Assembly: GCF_009846755.1 (NCBI RefSeq)
Contig: NZ_AQOR01000004.1
Span: forward strand, 1 to 64,000
Direction of reading: 5' to 3'
Source: Alcanivorax sp. S71-1-4
GTDB lineage: Bacteria; Pseudomonadota; Gammaproteobacteria; Pseudomonadales; Alcanivoracaceae
DNA length: 64,000 nucleotides
Shown here: one piece after another, positions 40,328 to 48,164 of the stretch
Position numbering within the stretch: position 1 is the stretch's first letter
Layout: each line of letters begins with the position of its first letter
The notes under the pieces: model-generated
Databases searched by the model: none
Told to the model about the DNA's origin: nothing
The model's input: the letters and a program-made list of their open reading frames with translations, nothing else
Position numbers and translations under genes: made by a program

Positions 40328-41095
40328 TCACGCCTCGCCCTCCCAATTCAGAATCAGCAATTCCCTGGCCTGGCTGGCTTTTTTCCCCACGGTGTATGTC
40401 GTAGAAACCTCACGCATGGGCAGCCCTGCGAATGCCTGGCGGATATCGGGGTGGTCATTGATGCTGATGATCATCTTCCCCTGCACCTGGCGGGCCAGCT
40501 CGGCCATAAGGTGGTACTGCTCAGGTGGGAAAGGGCAGCCGTAGCCTGTGACCTGGTGGTAAGGCGGGTCCAGGTAAAACAGCGTGTAGGGGCGGTCGTA
40601 GCGTTTCACCACATCCTGCCAGTCCAGCCGCTCGATGTAGGCCCGCGACAACCGCAGGTGCGCCTGGCTCAGGTCCTCCTCGATGCGCAGCAGGTTCAAT
40701 TTCGGCGGGGCGCTCGGCGCTGTGCCGAACGTCTGGCTTGTCGGCCTGGCACCGAAGGCAGTCTTCTGCAGGAAGTAAAACCTTGCCGCGCGTTGGATAT
40801 CGGTGAGCGGTTCGGTGGGGGACATCTTGAGCCATTCGAACATCTGCCGGCTGACCAGCGACCAGCGGAAATGCCGGATGAATTCGTCCAGGTGGTGCTG
40901 GGTGATCCGGTACAGATTGACCAGTTCGCCGTGCACGTCGTTCAGCACCTCGGTTTTGGCCGGGGGCTTCATGAAGAACAGCGCGGCGCTGCCGGCGAAG
41001 GCTTCAACGTAGCAGTCGTGTTCAGGGAATAACGGCAGGATGTGCTTGGCCAGGCGGCGCTTGCCGCCCATCCAGGGTAGGATAGGTTTTGCCAT
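40328..41095 (-). CDS. Dam-type DNA adenine N6-methyltransferase
   Basis: This 255-residue SAM-dependent adenine methyltransferase of the Dam class begins AKPILPWMGGKRRL. The SAM site includes VEAFAGSAALFF and the catalytic motif IV is DPPY (in LFYLDPPYHQVTG). The target-recognition middle part is shorter than in E. coli Dam. The ATG at 41095 is the usual start; the frame runs to 41173. No restriction endonuclease is beside it, so it is an orphan phage methylase, likely protecting phage DNA or marking it for regulation. The recognition sequence is unknown. Confidence 0.9.
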   Translation of the reverse strand: MAKPILPWMGGKRRLAKHILPLFPEHDCYVEAFAGSAALFFMKPPAKTEVLNDVHGELVNLYRITQHHLDEFIRHFRWSLVSRQMFEWLKMSPTEPLTDIQRAARFYFLQKTAFGARPTSQTFGTAPSAPPKLNLLRIEEDLSQAHLRLSRAYIERLDWQDVVKRYDRPYTLFYLDPPYHQVTGYGCPFPPEQYHLMAELARQVQGKMIISINDHPDIRQAFAGLPMREVSTTYTVGKKASQARELLILNWEGEA

Positions 41096-41170
41096 GAGCC
41101 TGTTTCCTATGGGGCATCTCGGATACACTCCCGCGCGCTGCGTCGACGCGGCGGCGGGTCTTGGCTGGCT

Positions 41171-41224
41171 CATGTGGGTGTTTCACATGGTGCCGGGGCT
41201 GACAGGTGTTGGCGCACCTGTCAG
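41171..41224. promoter_or_regulatory. Two adjacent inverted repeats upstream of the adenine methylase
   Basis: CATGTG (41171-41176) pairs with CACATG (41184-41189). CTGACAGGTG (41199-41208) pairs perfectly with CACCTGTCAG (41215-41224). Both lie in the 286-nt divergent region between the methylase and hicA. The second has no T tract in either direction, so an operator is more likely than a terminator. Confidence 0.45.
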
Positions 41225-41286
41225 TCGCCCGTCTCTCACTTGCCCGGCCCATTCTGGTTATCCCGCCCTGAACCTCCAGCGGTCGC

Positions 41287-41311
41287 GTTTGTGGTTGTGA
41301 CAAACACAAAC
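41287..41311 (+). promoter_or_regulatory. 25-bp dyad upstream of hicA, twin of a site before the tail sheath gene
   Basis: GTTTGTGGTTGT, one central base, then ACAAACACAAAC form a dyad with 11 of 12 symmetric pairs. Twenty of 25 bases agree with the site at 56877-56901. The centre (41299) is 83 nt from the hicA ATG at 41382, the same distance as in the other copy. The TGT-13 nt-ACA spacing is close to the TGT-12 nt-ACA of P2 Ogr-activated late promoters, so an activator site is proposed. Confidence 0.6.
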
Positions 41312-41381
41312 ACAGCCGTTCCGGGTATTGCTTTCCCCCGTCCTAATCCCTACCATCTGTATCATTCGTGATATATCAAGA

Positions 41382-41576
41382 ATGGACGAGATGAACGGAA
41401 AGCAGGTCATTAAGGCACTCAAGGCAGAAGGATTCGAAGTGCTCCGGGTGCGCGGCAGCCACCACATCCTGGGCAACGGCGAGTGCAAGGTCACCGTGCC
41501 AGTACATGGGACCACCGACCTGAAACCGGGCACTTTGAGCAGTATCGAGAAACAATCTGGAGTGAAACTGAAATGA
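41382..41576 (+). CDS. hicA: HicA-type toxin
   Basis: This 64-residue double-stranded-RNA-binding-fold mRNA interferase of the HicA family contains GKQVIKALKAEGFEVLRVRGSHHIL, with the catalytic His in GSHH, then VTVPVHGTTDLKPGTLSSIEKQSGV. The family cleaves mRNA and is neutralised by HicB. ATG codons lie at 41382 and 41391; the first is preferred because it places the upstream dyad at the same distance as in the sheath gene. The stop overlaps the hicB start (ATGA). Confidence 0.88.
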   Translation: MDEMNGKQVIKALKAEGFEVLRVRGSHHILGNGECKVTVPVHGTTDLKPGTLSSIEKQSGVKLK

Positions 41577-41998
41577 AAGGTCTGGCGATCCAATATCCGG
41601 CCGTGCTGGAAAAGGATGGTGAAGGCTATACGGTGACGTTCCCGGATCTGCCCGAGGCTATCACCGAGGGTGACGATCTGGAGATGGCGCTGTTCAACGC
41701 CGCCGAGGCACTGACATTGGCCCTGGAACAGCGGATCAATGACGGTGACCCGATTCCCGCGCCGAGCAAGGTGGCCCGGGCGCGGATGGTGGAGCCGGAT
41801 GTTGCCATCCAGGTGGCGCTGTTGCTGCGCCTCGAGCGAGAGCGTCAACAGAAAAGCGTGACGGATATCGCGCGCGCCCTGGATACGTCCTGGGCGTCAG
41901 CGCAGCGCCTGGAGCGTGCCCGTGGCAATCCGACGCTGCGCCAGCTCGAGCGGGCGGCAGCGGCCCTGGGCAAGCGCCTGCACTTCGAACTGGTGTAA
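41573..41998 (+). CDS. hicB: HicB-type antitoxin with C-terminal helix-turn-helix
   Basis: This 141-residue antitoxin has a partial RNase H-fold HicB domain at the N-terminus (YPAVLEKDGEGYTVTFPDLPEAITEGDDLEMALFNAAEAL). A DNA-binding helix-turn-helix at the C-terminus (TDIARALDTSWASAQRLERARGNPTLRQLERAAAALGK) probably represses its own promoter. It is translationally coupled to hicA and convergent with the antirepressor-like gene, with one base between stops. Confidence 0.92.
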   Translation: MKGLAIQYPAVLEKDGEGYTVTFPDLPEAITEGDDLEMALFNAAEALTLALEQRINDGDPIPAPSKVARARMVEPDVAIQVALLLRLERERQQKSVTDIARALDTSWASAQRLERARGNPTLRQLERAAAALGKRLHFELV

Positions 41999-41999
41999 A

Positions 42000-42410
42000 T
42001 CACCACAGGGCTACCCACTGGCGCACGGTCGTGGCAGCGGTGGGGCTGCGGGATCTGTCCGCGATCCGGAGCACCGCCCTGGTGTTGAGGATGATGCCCT
42101 CCTGCCGACCACCTGGGGTTTCCAGCTCCCAGGTGTCCACCCAAGCGGCCGGCAGCCCTCGCAGGCTGCCGGACCATCCCTTCCAACTGATTCCGAGCTG
42201 ACTGTGTACGTCGCGGGCGCAGTACCAGCGCTCGTCGCGGCGTTGCACAGTGCGGATCCCGGTGCGCTGGCTCCAGGTGGTTAGACCCCGCTCACATCGC
42301 ACCAGGTGCAGGGATTCACCCCGCAGCAGCACAAGGACATAAGGCGCGCTATCAGGCGCGTTAGCTGGATCCACGCCCACCCACAGAGGACTGCTGCCTG
42401 ATTGCTTCAT
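42000..42410 (-). CDS. BRO-N-like phage antirepressor family protein
   Basis: This 136-residue protein has a second half that resembles the BRO-N/antirepressor domain: TVQRRDERWYCARDVHSQLGISWKGWSGSLRGLPAAWV, then GRQEGIILNTRAVLRIADRSRS. Family members often modulate phage repressors. The ATG at 42410 follows AGGAG by 9 nt and overlaps the previous stop (ATGA). Residues 1-60 have no recognised fold. The assignment rests on weak motif similarity. Confidence 0.6.
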   Translation of the reverse strand: MKQSGSSPLWVGVDPANAPDSAPYVLVLLRGESLHLVRCERGLTTWSQRTGIRTVQRRDERWYCARDVHSQLGISWKGWSGSLRGLPAAWVDTWELETPGGRQEGIILNTRAVLRIADRSRSPTAATTVRQWVALW

Positions 42411-42655
42411 CGGCCAGCTCCTGGTGGCATAGCGCGCCACCACCAGTGAATCAGAAAGCCTTTCCACCAGGCGGCGGTATAGATAACCGACAACACCAGC
42501 ATGCCCCACAACTCGGCCTGGGCCGTGGAGTAGATCCAGAGAGGTTGCCCGGCCAGGCCGAACAGGCAGGCATACCGGCGAGGCTGTTCCCGATGGTCCT
42601 GACTCAGCCAGACCGCGATGGCGCCGGTGATAAGGATCAGGGCCTGAACAATCAA
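42407..42655 (-). CDS. Small phage membrane protein
   Basis: This 82-residue protein has two or three hydrophobic segments (ALILITGAIAVWL, LFGLAGQPLWIYS, LWGMLVLSVIYTAAWW) and a short charged loop. The size and pattern match small integral-membrane proteins common in Pseudomonas-type prophages. It is coupled to both neighbours by 4-nt overlaps. Function unknown. Confidence 0.7.
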   Translation of the reverse strand: MIVQALILITGAIAVWLSQDHREQPRRYACLFGLAGQPLWIYSTAQAELWGMLVLSVIYTAAWWKGFLIHWWWRAMPPGAGR

Positions 42656-43113
42656 TGTGGCCTCCCGATCTGCCGCACCTTGCCGCGCGCCTGGTCGATG
42701 ACCAGATCCTTGTGTTCGCCGTTTCCGTTCTCGGAGAACGCCTCACAGACGCTGTCTGACCATTGGTCGTTGTTACGCAGGTACAGGTAGCGCTCCGCGT
42801 TTTCGTCCACCCCAGAAAGGCTGTCAGCGAGCGAGAGCGTGCGACTACGGGCAGGCTCGACCATCCTCTGCCCCCAGGTCCGCAGCAGCGCCTGGGCCTG
42901 CTGAACGGGCCGGGCGGGGTGACGCCTAGCGGAACGCTCGAGGCGCATGGAAAATCCTGATTGCTCCCGGCAGGTGTTACTTCTGGCCAGGATGACGCCG
43001 TCCGTGTCCAGGACATATTGATATCCATCGCTGGGACCGGCATCGACAAAGGTGGCGCGCGCCCGTTCCTGCTGGGCAAGAGAAAGCTCAGAAAATGGGT
43101 GATAGGTCGTCAT
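42652..43113 (-). CDS. Phage protein of unknown function
   Basis: This 153-residue soluble protein contains PFSELSLAQQERARATFVDAG, GYQYVLDTDGVILAR and YLYLRNNDQWSDSVCEAFSENG. No family is recognised. It overlaps the cytosine methyltransferase stop and the next gene by 4 nt on each side, so it is a genuine member of the operon. Confidence 0.7.
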   Translation of the reverse strand: MTTYHPFSELSLAQQERARATFVDAGPSDGYQYVLDTDGVILARSNTCREQSGFSMRLERSARRHPARPVQQAQALLRTWGQRMVEPARSRTLSLADSLSGVDENAERYLYLRNNDQWSDSVCEAFSENGNGEHKDLVIDQARGKVRQIGRPH

Positions 43114-44024
43114 GCTGCCTCCCTGATCGCGTTAAGTAATCGGCGTGCTGCTTCCGGGCATACAGAGTTGCCCAGCAAATGAACCGCAAGCCGGTGATCG
43201 TCTGGAATGTGGTGGTTTTGGGGGAAACTCATCCCGTCTCGGCATTCGAAACGGTTGATCATGCGCATCTTATCGCCGTGCACGATGGCCCAGCGGTCGC
43301 GTGTCGGGATGGTGCCGATAGGGCGGTCGAGACTGCGTCCTGTCAGTCCGGAACCGCTGCTGTAGAAGGGCATGATGAACGTGTCCCCGAAGCGTTTCCG
43401 ACCGTTTCTGACGCGCCGCAGTGTCGCGGGGCTTCGTCCTGGTTTATCGATTGGTTGCCACCGTCCTTCCTGCAGATCGATAAAAGAACGGGCGGGAATA
43501 TGAGGTTCCGGTTCCAGATGTAGGAACAGTGGATGCCGGCCACGGGTAGCGACGATGAATAGGCGCTTGCGGTGTTGTGGCACTCCATAGTCGGCGGCAT
43601 CGAGAATGTGCGGGGCGAGTTGGTAGCCCAAGTCTGCCATCGCTTGATGCCATGCCGGATAAAGGGACCACCTTATAAAGCCGGGCACGTTTTCAACAAC
43701 CACTATGTCGTGGCGATGATATTCGACAGCGGAAACCACTGCCCAGGCGGTGGAGCGGCTGACATCGTGGTGGGGCCTGTCTTTGCCGCGTGCCGGGGTA
43801 TGACCATGGCAACATGGAGCTGCCAGCAGCATGCTGGTGCGAGGCACCTGCGACCAGTCAGCTTGCTGTAAATCCTGGCAATTGTGCTTTGTCTCCGGAT
43901 GGTTCCTGCGATGCCATGCGACGGCATCTTGCCAGTGGTTTGCGGCCCACTTCACGGTAATTCCCGCGAGCGTTGCCCCGGTGGAGAACCCGCCGAGACC
44001 TGCAAAAAGATCGATAGCATCCAT
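43110..44024 (-). CDS. DNA cytosine-C5 methyltransferase
   Basis: This 304-residue C5-methyltransferase has motif I DLFAGLGGFSTGA and motif IV AAPCCHGHT with the catalytic Cys in Pro-Cys. PCC replaces the more usual PCQ or PCP. Motif VI is VVENVPGF, motif VIII is DYGVPQHRKRLFIVA and the C-terminal motifs IX-X are RMINRFECRDGM and LLGNSVCPEAARRLL. No restriction partner is present. Together with the adenine methylase it gives the phage two modification activities. The recognition site is unknown. Confidence 0.92.
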   Translation of the reverse strand: MDAIDLFAGLGGFSTGATLAGITVKWAANHWQDAVAWHRRNHPETKHNCQDLQQADWSQVPRTSMLLAAPCCHGHTPARGKDRPHHDVSRSTAWAVVSAVEYHRHDIVVVENVPGFIRWSLYPAWHQAMADLGYQLAPHILDAADYGVPQHRKRLFIVATRGRHPLFLHLEPEPHIPARSFIDLQEGRWQPIDKPGRSPATLRRVRNGRKRFGDTFIMPFYSSGSGLTGRSLDRPIGTIPTRDRWAIVHGDKMRMINRFECRDGMSFPQNHHIPDDHRLAVHLLGNSVCPEAARRLLNAIREAA

Positions 44025-44030
44025 TTCTAT

Positions 44031-44312
44031 TCAAGCTCCTATCGCCCGGAACCCAGGCTGATTCCGCTGGCCCAGCCATTGGACGTACCGGCACAGCGCC
44101 GTAATGGCTTCGTCCTCAGTGCTTGCTTCTGGTACGCCGGGCACCAGGAAAGTCTTGTTATCGTAGGCCAGCCGGGCGGTGCCCTGGATCTGCTGCCGGA
44201 CCATGTCTTCCTGTCCGCTGGCAATGTGGTTTGCGCCCTCGGGCACGCGGTCACCAATTTCAATCCGCCCACTGCGCCAGCAGTAGGCGTGCACCCTCCG
44301 TTTCGTGGTCAT
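44031..44312 (-). CDS. Small phage protein of unknown function
   Basis: This 93-residue protein contains HAYCWRSGRIEIGDRVPEGA and DEAITALCRYVQWLGQ. It is not recognised beyond similarity in style to small host-takeover or inhibitor proteins of Mu- and P2-like phages. ATGA overlap with the primase gene upstream; 6 nt before the cytosine methyltransferase. Confidence 0.7.
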   Translation of the reverse strand: MTTKRRVHAYCWRSGRIEIGDRVPEGANHIASGQEDMVRQQIQGTARLAYDNKTFLVPGVPEASTEDEAITALCRYVQWLGQRNQPGFRAIGA

Positions 44313-47005
44313 GCTGTTCTCCGGTTGCTTTGTGGATTGCTGAACACCCAGCAGCGGACAGTGCGCCCGGTGCCGGTTTCATTCTTGAAGACCTTTGATG
44401 TCACCGCGCGATTCGATTCGATGAATCGGCGTGTCCGGCTGCTTTTCAGGTGACGGCGTAACGCGGCCATCTCGGGCAATTGCTGCTTCGCGGTGGCGGC
44501 GACCTGATAGAAGTGGTTGAGGTTGATGGCGATGACGCCGGCATCGCTGGCATGGTTCACGACCGGGTCTGCATCCACGCTGTTCAGGTAGTCGTAGATA
44601 TCCCAGAACTGCTGAACCACGGGGTGATCGGCGCTGAGGTCACGTTGCCGCTGTCCGGCCATGTCGCCAATGTGCTGCCGTAGTGATTCGAGCAGTTGCG
44701 CCGGCAGATTGAGCAGTACACCGAGGGCATCCCCCATGGCCATCATCTGCGCATGGTTCAAGGCGATCCGGGGGATGCTCACGTCCGGCCGGGCCATCAC
44801 CAGGCGTTCGTACTCCGGCACGCGCTGCCAGAAGGTGTCCAGAATCGTGCGTTCCTTGAGGACGGCGTTCAGCATGAAATGAGACACCGTCTCGATGCTG
44901 GCCTGGGCGAGCCGGTCGGCGGCGGCTTTGGTTTCTGCTGTCTGTTTATCCCGAGCGAAATACAGATGCACGATCCGTTGCATGATCGCTTCGCTGGCGT
45001 CCACGGCGGCGTTTTGGCTGATGACAATGGCGCCCCGGAAGGGTGGCTCGTAGGTTTCATTGCCACCGTTCTTGATGCCCCTGGCACGCACGGAACGGCC
45101 GTTATAGGCGGTTTTCAGCTCGTCCCAATCGAATTGTTTGGTCTTGGCTGAATCGTCCTCCCGGTCCCCCTCAATCAGCCCCACGGGCAGGTTGGACACC
45201 TGGGAGAATATCCGGGCGCGGGCGGCGGTGGTGGCCTTGCTGGGGTCGGTGCCCTCATGGTCCCGCCCGACCAGCTTCCACAGGAATTCCAGCAGCGTGG
45301 TTTTACCCGCGCCGGCTTCGCCGACGATTTCCAAAAACGGGTAGGATTTTTGGCGCTGCCGGATCTGCTCGGCAAACAGGCTACCGAGCCACCAGGCTAC
45401 GGCGGCCAGGCCGTTCAGCCCGAATGCGGTGTGCACGTCCTGGATCCAGCGCGTGTCGTAGCCGTCGCCGGTCAGGTTGACGTGCAGATGCACCGAACTG
45501 CTCAACGACTTGATGCTGAGTTTGCCGGCCTGGAAATAGTCCTCGTCGTTCATTTCCAGCAGCCGGCCATCCTTGACGGCAAATTCCCCATAGACATAGG
45601 CACCGTGCTCTTTGCTGTAGCCGGTGTAATCGACGGTTTCCACCGTCTTGATGCCTTCGAGCTGGTCGCGCAGGATCCGGTCAAGTTGCGGCAGGTTGCC
45701 CGTAAACATGGCTCCGGGGGCGATGTGGATCAGGCGCTTTTTGAATTCCCCTGGGCCGGATAGCTGGCCGCTGGTGAAGGTGCTTTTTACTTCACGGCCA
45801 TCTGGCAGGCGGACGCGGAAGTAATACCAGGCTTCATCGGTGACTTGGTTGGCGATGTAGTAGAGTGCCTGGGCGGTGCAGCTTGCGATTTCCTGGCATT
45901 TGATGGCGGCCACACATGCCTGCCATTCCATGTCCTTTTTCTTCGCCTCTTTCTTTTCACCGTCCAGGTCGGCGATGTTCGTCTCGATCTGCTTGATTTC
46001 CTGTTTATAGTTTTCCTCGTCCAGCTTGGCCCAATAGGTGCGGTTCCTGAATTCCAGCGTGAACCCGCTCTCCCGGCGGCGGTTATACATCAGGCAGGCT
46101 TTTTCCTTGACGGTCTTGGCCAGCAGCAGGTCGCCATGGTGGCGGTAGTCTTCGAGGTGCTTCTCACCGAGCAGCCCGAGCTGATGCAGGTCATTCCAGT
46201 CCCGCTTTTTTGTACCTCGCTGCGGGATCTGTGCGGCCACCACGTCCCACCCTTCCTTGATGGCCCGGTCCCGGTGGGCAAGGGTCCATTTCTGGCCGGC
46301 CTTGTCGCCGTCCAGTGCCCACACCAGCCGAGGCCGGGGGCGGTCTTCCTGGACACATTGCTCGGCCAATTGCTTCAACGCGATGTGGGGGTAGGTGTTA
46401 CAACTGAACGCTGCCACGGCCGCTATGCCGTGGTGGGTGAGGGCAATGGCGTCAAATATGCCTTCAACGATCCACAGGTCAGCCGCAGTGGCTGGCGTCA
46501 AGGACGGCAGATGCCACCACATGCCCTGCCAGTTGCTGCCATAGTTGAAGTGCGCCTTTTTCTTGCCGAAGCGGTCCGCGCGGTCGATCAGACGCTCCCA
46601 ATAAATGCCGGGAGCAATGTCGAAGCGAACCGTTGCAGAGCCGATGCCCAGCTTGGTGCTGTGGTAGTAGCTCTGGTGGTAACAGCCTTTTATCAGGGCG
46701 AGGTCAAAGCCGCGTTGCAGCGTCAGGTAGGCATCAGCGCCGGCATTCGGATCCGTGTCGCTCTGCGGGAAACGGCGCCCCCAATCCTCGAACAGGTCAG
46801 GGAAAATTTCGCGGATGTGCTCATGATAGCCGCACTTGTTTTCACGGCCGCACCGGATCACCCAGGGTGCGTCAGCACGGGTATAGAGTTCTTTCTTGTC
46901 ACACTCCGGGCACCGGCCTTTTTGGAGCCAGGCGCCTTTGCTGTCCTGGAACTCATAATCGTTAATCAGGCGTCTGCGCGCCTCATCCAGCAACTGCGGA
47001 TTCAT
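44309..47005 (-). CDS. Phage primase-helicase
   Basis: This 898-residue bifunctional replication protein begins with a zinc ribbon (Cys32, Cys35, Cys52, Cys58 in RCPEC and RCGRENKCGYH). A TOPRIM-type primase region has WIVEGIFDAIAL and LVWALDGDKAGQKW. A charged central coiled segment (about 340-375) is followed by a C-terminal P-loop ATPase with Walker A VGEAGAGKTTLLEFLW (near residue 565) and a Walker B-like GLIEGDREDD. This resembles P4-alpha-like replication enzymes and replaces the P2 A endonuclease, so replication is probably theta-type. Start ATG after AAAGGAA. Confidence 0.9.
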   Translation of the reverse strand: MNPQLLDEARRRLINDYEFQDSKGAWLQKGRCPECDKKELYTRADAPWVIRCGRENKCGYHEHIREIFPDLFEDWGRRFPQSDTDPNAGADAYLTLQRGFDLALIKGCYHQSYYHSTKLGIGSATVRFDIAPGIYWERLIDRADRFGKKKAHFNYGSNWQGMWWHLPSLTPATAADLWIVEGIFDAIALTHHGIAAVAAFSCNTYPHIALKQLAEQCVQEDRPRPRLVWALDGDKAGQKWTLAHRDRAIKEGWDVVAAQIPQRGTKKRDWNDLHQLGLLGEKHLEDYRHHGDLLLAKTVKEKACLMYNRRRESGFTLEFRNRTYWAKLDEENYKQEIKQIETNIADLDGEKKEAKKKDMEWQACVAAIKCQEIASCTAQALYYIANQVTDEAWYYFRVRLPDGREVKSTFTSGQLSGPGEFKKRLIHIAPGAMFTGNLPQLDRILRDQLEGIKTVETVDYTGYSKEHGAYVYGEFAVKDGRLLEMNDEDYFQAGKLSIKSLSSSVHLHVNLTGDGYDTRWIQDVHTAFGLNGLAAVAWWLGSLFAEQIRQRQKSYPFLEIVGEAGAGKTTLLEFLWKLVGRDHEGTDPSKATTAARARIFSQVSNLPVGLIEGDREDDSAKTKQFDWDELKTAYNGRSVRARGIKNGGNETYEPPFRGAIVISQNAAVDASEAIMQRIVHLYFARDKQTAETKAAADRLAQASIETVSHFMLNAVLKERTILDTFWQRVPEYERLVMARPDVSIPRIALNHAQMMAMGDALGVLLNLPAQLLESLRQHIGDMAGQRQRDLSADHPVVQQFWDIYDYLNSVDADPVVNHASDAGVIAINLNHFYQVAATAKQQLPEMAALRRHLKSSRTRRFIESNRAVTSKVFKNETGTGRTVRCWVFSNPQSNRRTA

Positions 47006-47280
47006 GGGGTTCCTTTCTGGTAAATCTGCTGGGAGAGGTAATCCAGCCCGGCGGGTGTGACTTTCACCTTGGCGCTGTGCCGATACGCACCGATGCCTGC
47101 GTGCCAGTACATGCGGGCGTCGGTGGTGACATAGCGCTCCCAGCCGGGCATGGCTTCGTAGCCGAATTCGGTTTTCTTAATGGCCCCCAGGCCCACCAGC
47201 ACTGCCGTCAGCTTGCGTGGCCCGATATGTAGATCCAGGGCAGCATTACGCAGGCTGACGGGGTAGTGGTGGTGGCTCAT
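47002..47280 (-). CDS. KilAC-like small phage DNA-binding protein
   Basis: This 92-residue protein has the order of elements of the antirepressor KilAC C-terminal domain: AALDLHIGPRKLTAVLVGLGAI, then ERYVTTDARMYWHAGIGAYRHSAKVKVTPAGLDYLSQQI. It carries only that domain, without an N-terminal BRO or Ant part. The ATG at 47280 has AGGA upstream; an upstream in-frame TTG is unlikely. The stop overlaps the primase start. Confidence 0.65.
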   Translation of the reverse strand: MSHHHYPVSLRNAALDLHIGPRKLTAVLVGLGAIKKTEFGYEAMPGWERYVTTDARMYWHAGIGAYRHSAKVKVTPAGLDYLSQQIYQKGTP

Positions 47281-47282
47281 GG

Positions 47283-47612
47283 TCAATCCTGCTGTTCGAG
47301 CAGGTGAGGGCGTCGGTAGTGGATCAGGGCCTCAAACCGCGTGGAGTAGCCGAGCGAGTCGGGATACATGCGGTAATTGACGATGCCCTGCATGATCACG
47401 AACATCCGCCGGGCAATATCAAGGTCAACGGCCCAGAGGTCGGTGAGGTCAAACCCGCCGCATGTTTGAGCGTTCCACCAGGCGAGCAGGAAGTTGGCCA
47501 CATGCAGGCCCTGCCCGGTGTCGCTTTCTGCGATGTCGAGCAGCTTATCGAGGGCTTCAAAGAAATCTTGTGTCTGTTTCCCAGGGCGCCGGGCGATCAG
47601 AGCATTATCCAC
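47283..47612 (-). CDS. Phage protein of unknown function (DUF7673-like)
   Basis: This protein of about 109 residues contains FFEALDKLLDIAESDTGQGLHVANFLLAWWNAQTCGGFDLTDLWAVD, a pattern seen in small phage and plasmid proteins annotated as DUF7673. The GTG at 47612 is preferred: GGAGG lies 6 nt upstream. An ATG at 47630 is in frame but has no ribosome site. It overlaps the upstream gene by 8 nt. Confidence 0.7.
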   Translation of the reverse strand: MDNALIARRPGKQTQDFFEALDKLLDIAESDTGQGLHVANFLLAWWNAQTCGGFDLTDLWAVDLDIARRMFVIMQGIVNYRMYPDSLGYSTRFEALIHYRRPHLLEQQD

Positions 47613-48039
47613 GGGCGCCCTCCAGGCCATCCAAGGCGGTATCGAGGTCGCGGATCAGGGCTTGCAAATGGATATCTGACAGGGGCGATTTCGCGTGTGC
47701 ACGGGCCAGCATCAGTGCGTCGGCGATCTGGATCAGCTTGCGCCGAGACAAAAAGGCAACGGTGTCCCGTTCCGTGCCGAGCAGTGTCAGCATGCGTTGC
47801 TGTTGCAGCAATGCGAGCACCCAGCGGCGGCGCAGTCCCCGGTATTCAAGATGAAAGGCGACCTCTGCATCCTCATGTGAGAGCTGCGCAATAGCCTCGC
47901 GGATCTCGATCATCGGCATGGACAACATGGCGATCATGAACCGCTGTTGATTGGTGAGTACCGGGCCACCTTGCGATAGTTCTCCCGCAAGTGCCGGCGC
48001 ATCGATGCGCCGAACGAGGGCGTCTTGTCTGCTAGCCAT
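47605..48039 (-). CDS. Phage protein of unknown function
   Basis: This 144-residue helical protein contains LTNQQRFMIAMLSMPMIEIREAIAQLSHEDAEVAFHLEYRGLRRRWVLALL and LIQIADALMLARAHAK. GGAGGAAA precedes the ATG at 48039. No family is recognised. Its first 106 nt overlap the small gene ending at 47934 in another frame. Confidence 0.7.
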   Translation of the reverse strand: MASRQDALVRRIDAPALAGELSQGGPVLTNQQRFMIAMLSMPMIEIREAIAQLSHEDAEVAFHLEYRGLRRRWVLALLQQQRMLTLLGTERDTVAFLSRRKLIQIADALMLARAHAKSPLSDIHLQALIRDLDTALDGLEGARG

Positions 48040-48164
48040 TGTTGAATTTCCTCCGTAGTTTTTTCTTGCAAAAGCCAGCGAGCGAGGCACGCGCGCCGGT
48101 GTTCCTCAATGGCCTGCCGCTGTTCAGGCGCCAGGTCCGTCAAAGATCGATATCTGGTTTTCAT
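47934..48164 (-). CDS. Small phage protein (DUF7696-like)
   Basis: This 76-residue basic protein contains YRSLTDLAPEQRQAIEEHRRACLARWLL and ASMRRHLRENYRK. Similar short proteins occur after Ogr-type genes in Pseudomonas-like prophages. It overlaps the Ogr gene by 41 nt and the next gene by 106 nt, a dense arrangement. The ribosome site is weak, so confidence is moderate. Confidence 0.55.
   Translation of the reverse strand: MKTRYRSLTDLAPEQRQAIEEHRRACLARWLLQEKTTEEIQQWLADKTPSFGASMRRHLRENYRKVARYSPINSGS

Noticed and set aside
42411-43079. N-terminal extension of the antirepressor-like frame up to 43079
   Set aside because: The extension runs through two other genes; the ATG at 42410 has a ribosome site and a 4-nt overlap with the upstream gene.
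45845-47023. A 392-codon plus-strand frame opposite the primase-helicase
   Set aside because: The minus strand has zinc, TOPRIM and Walker motifs; the plus frame has none.
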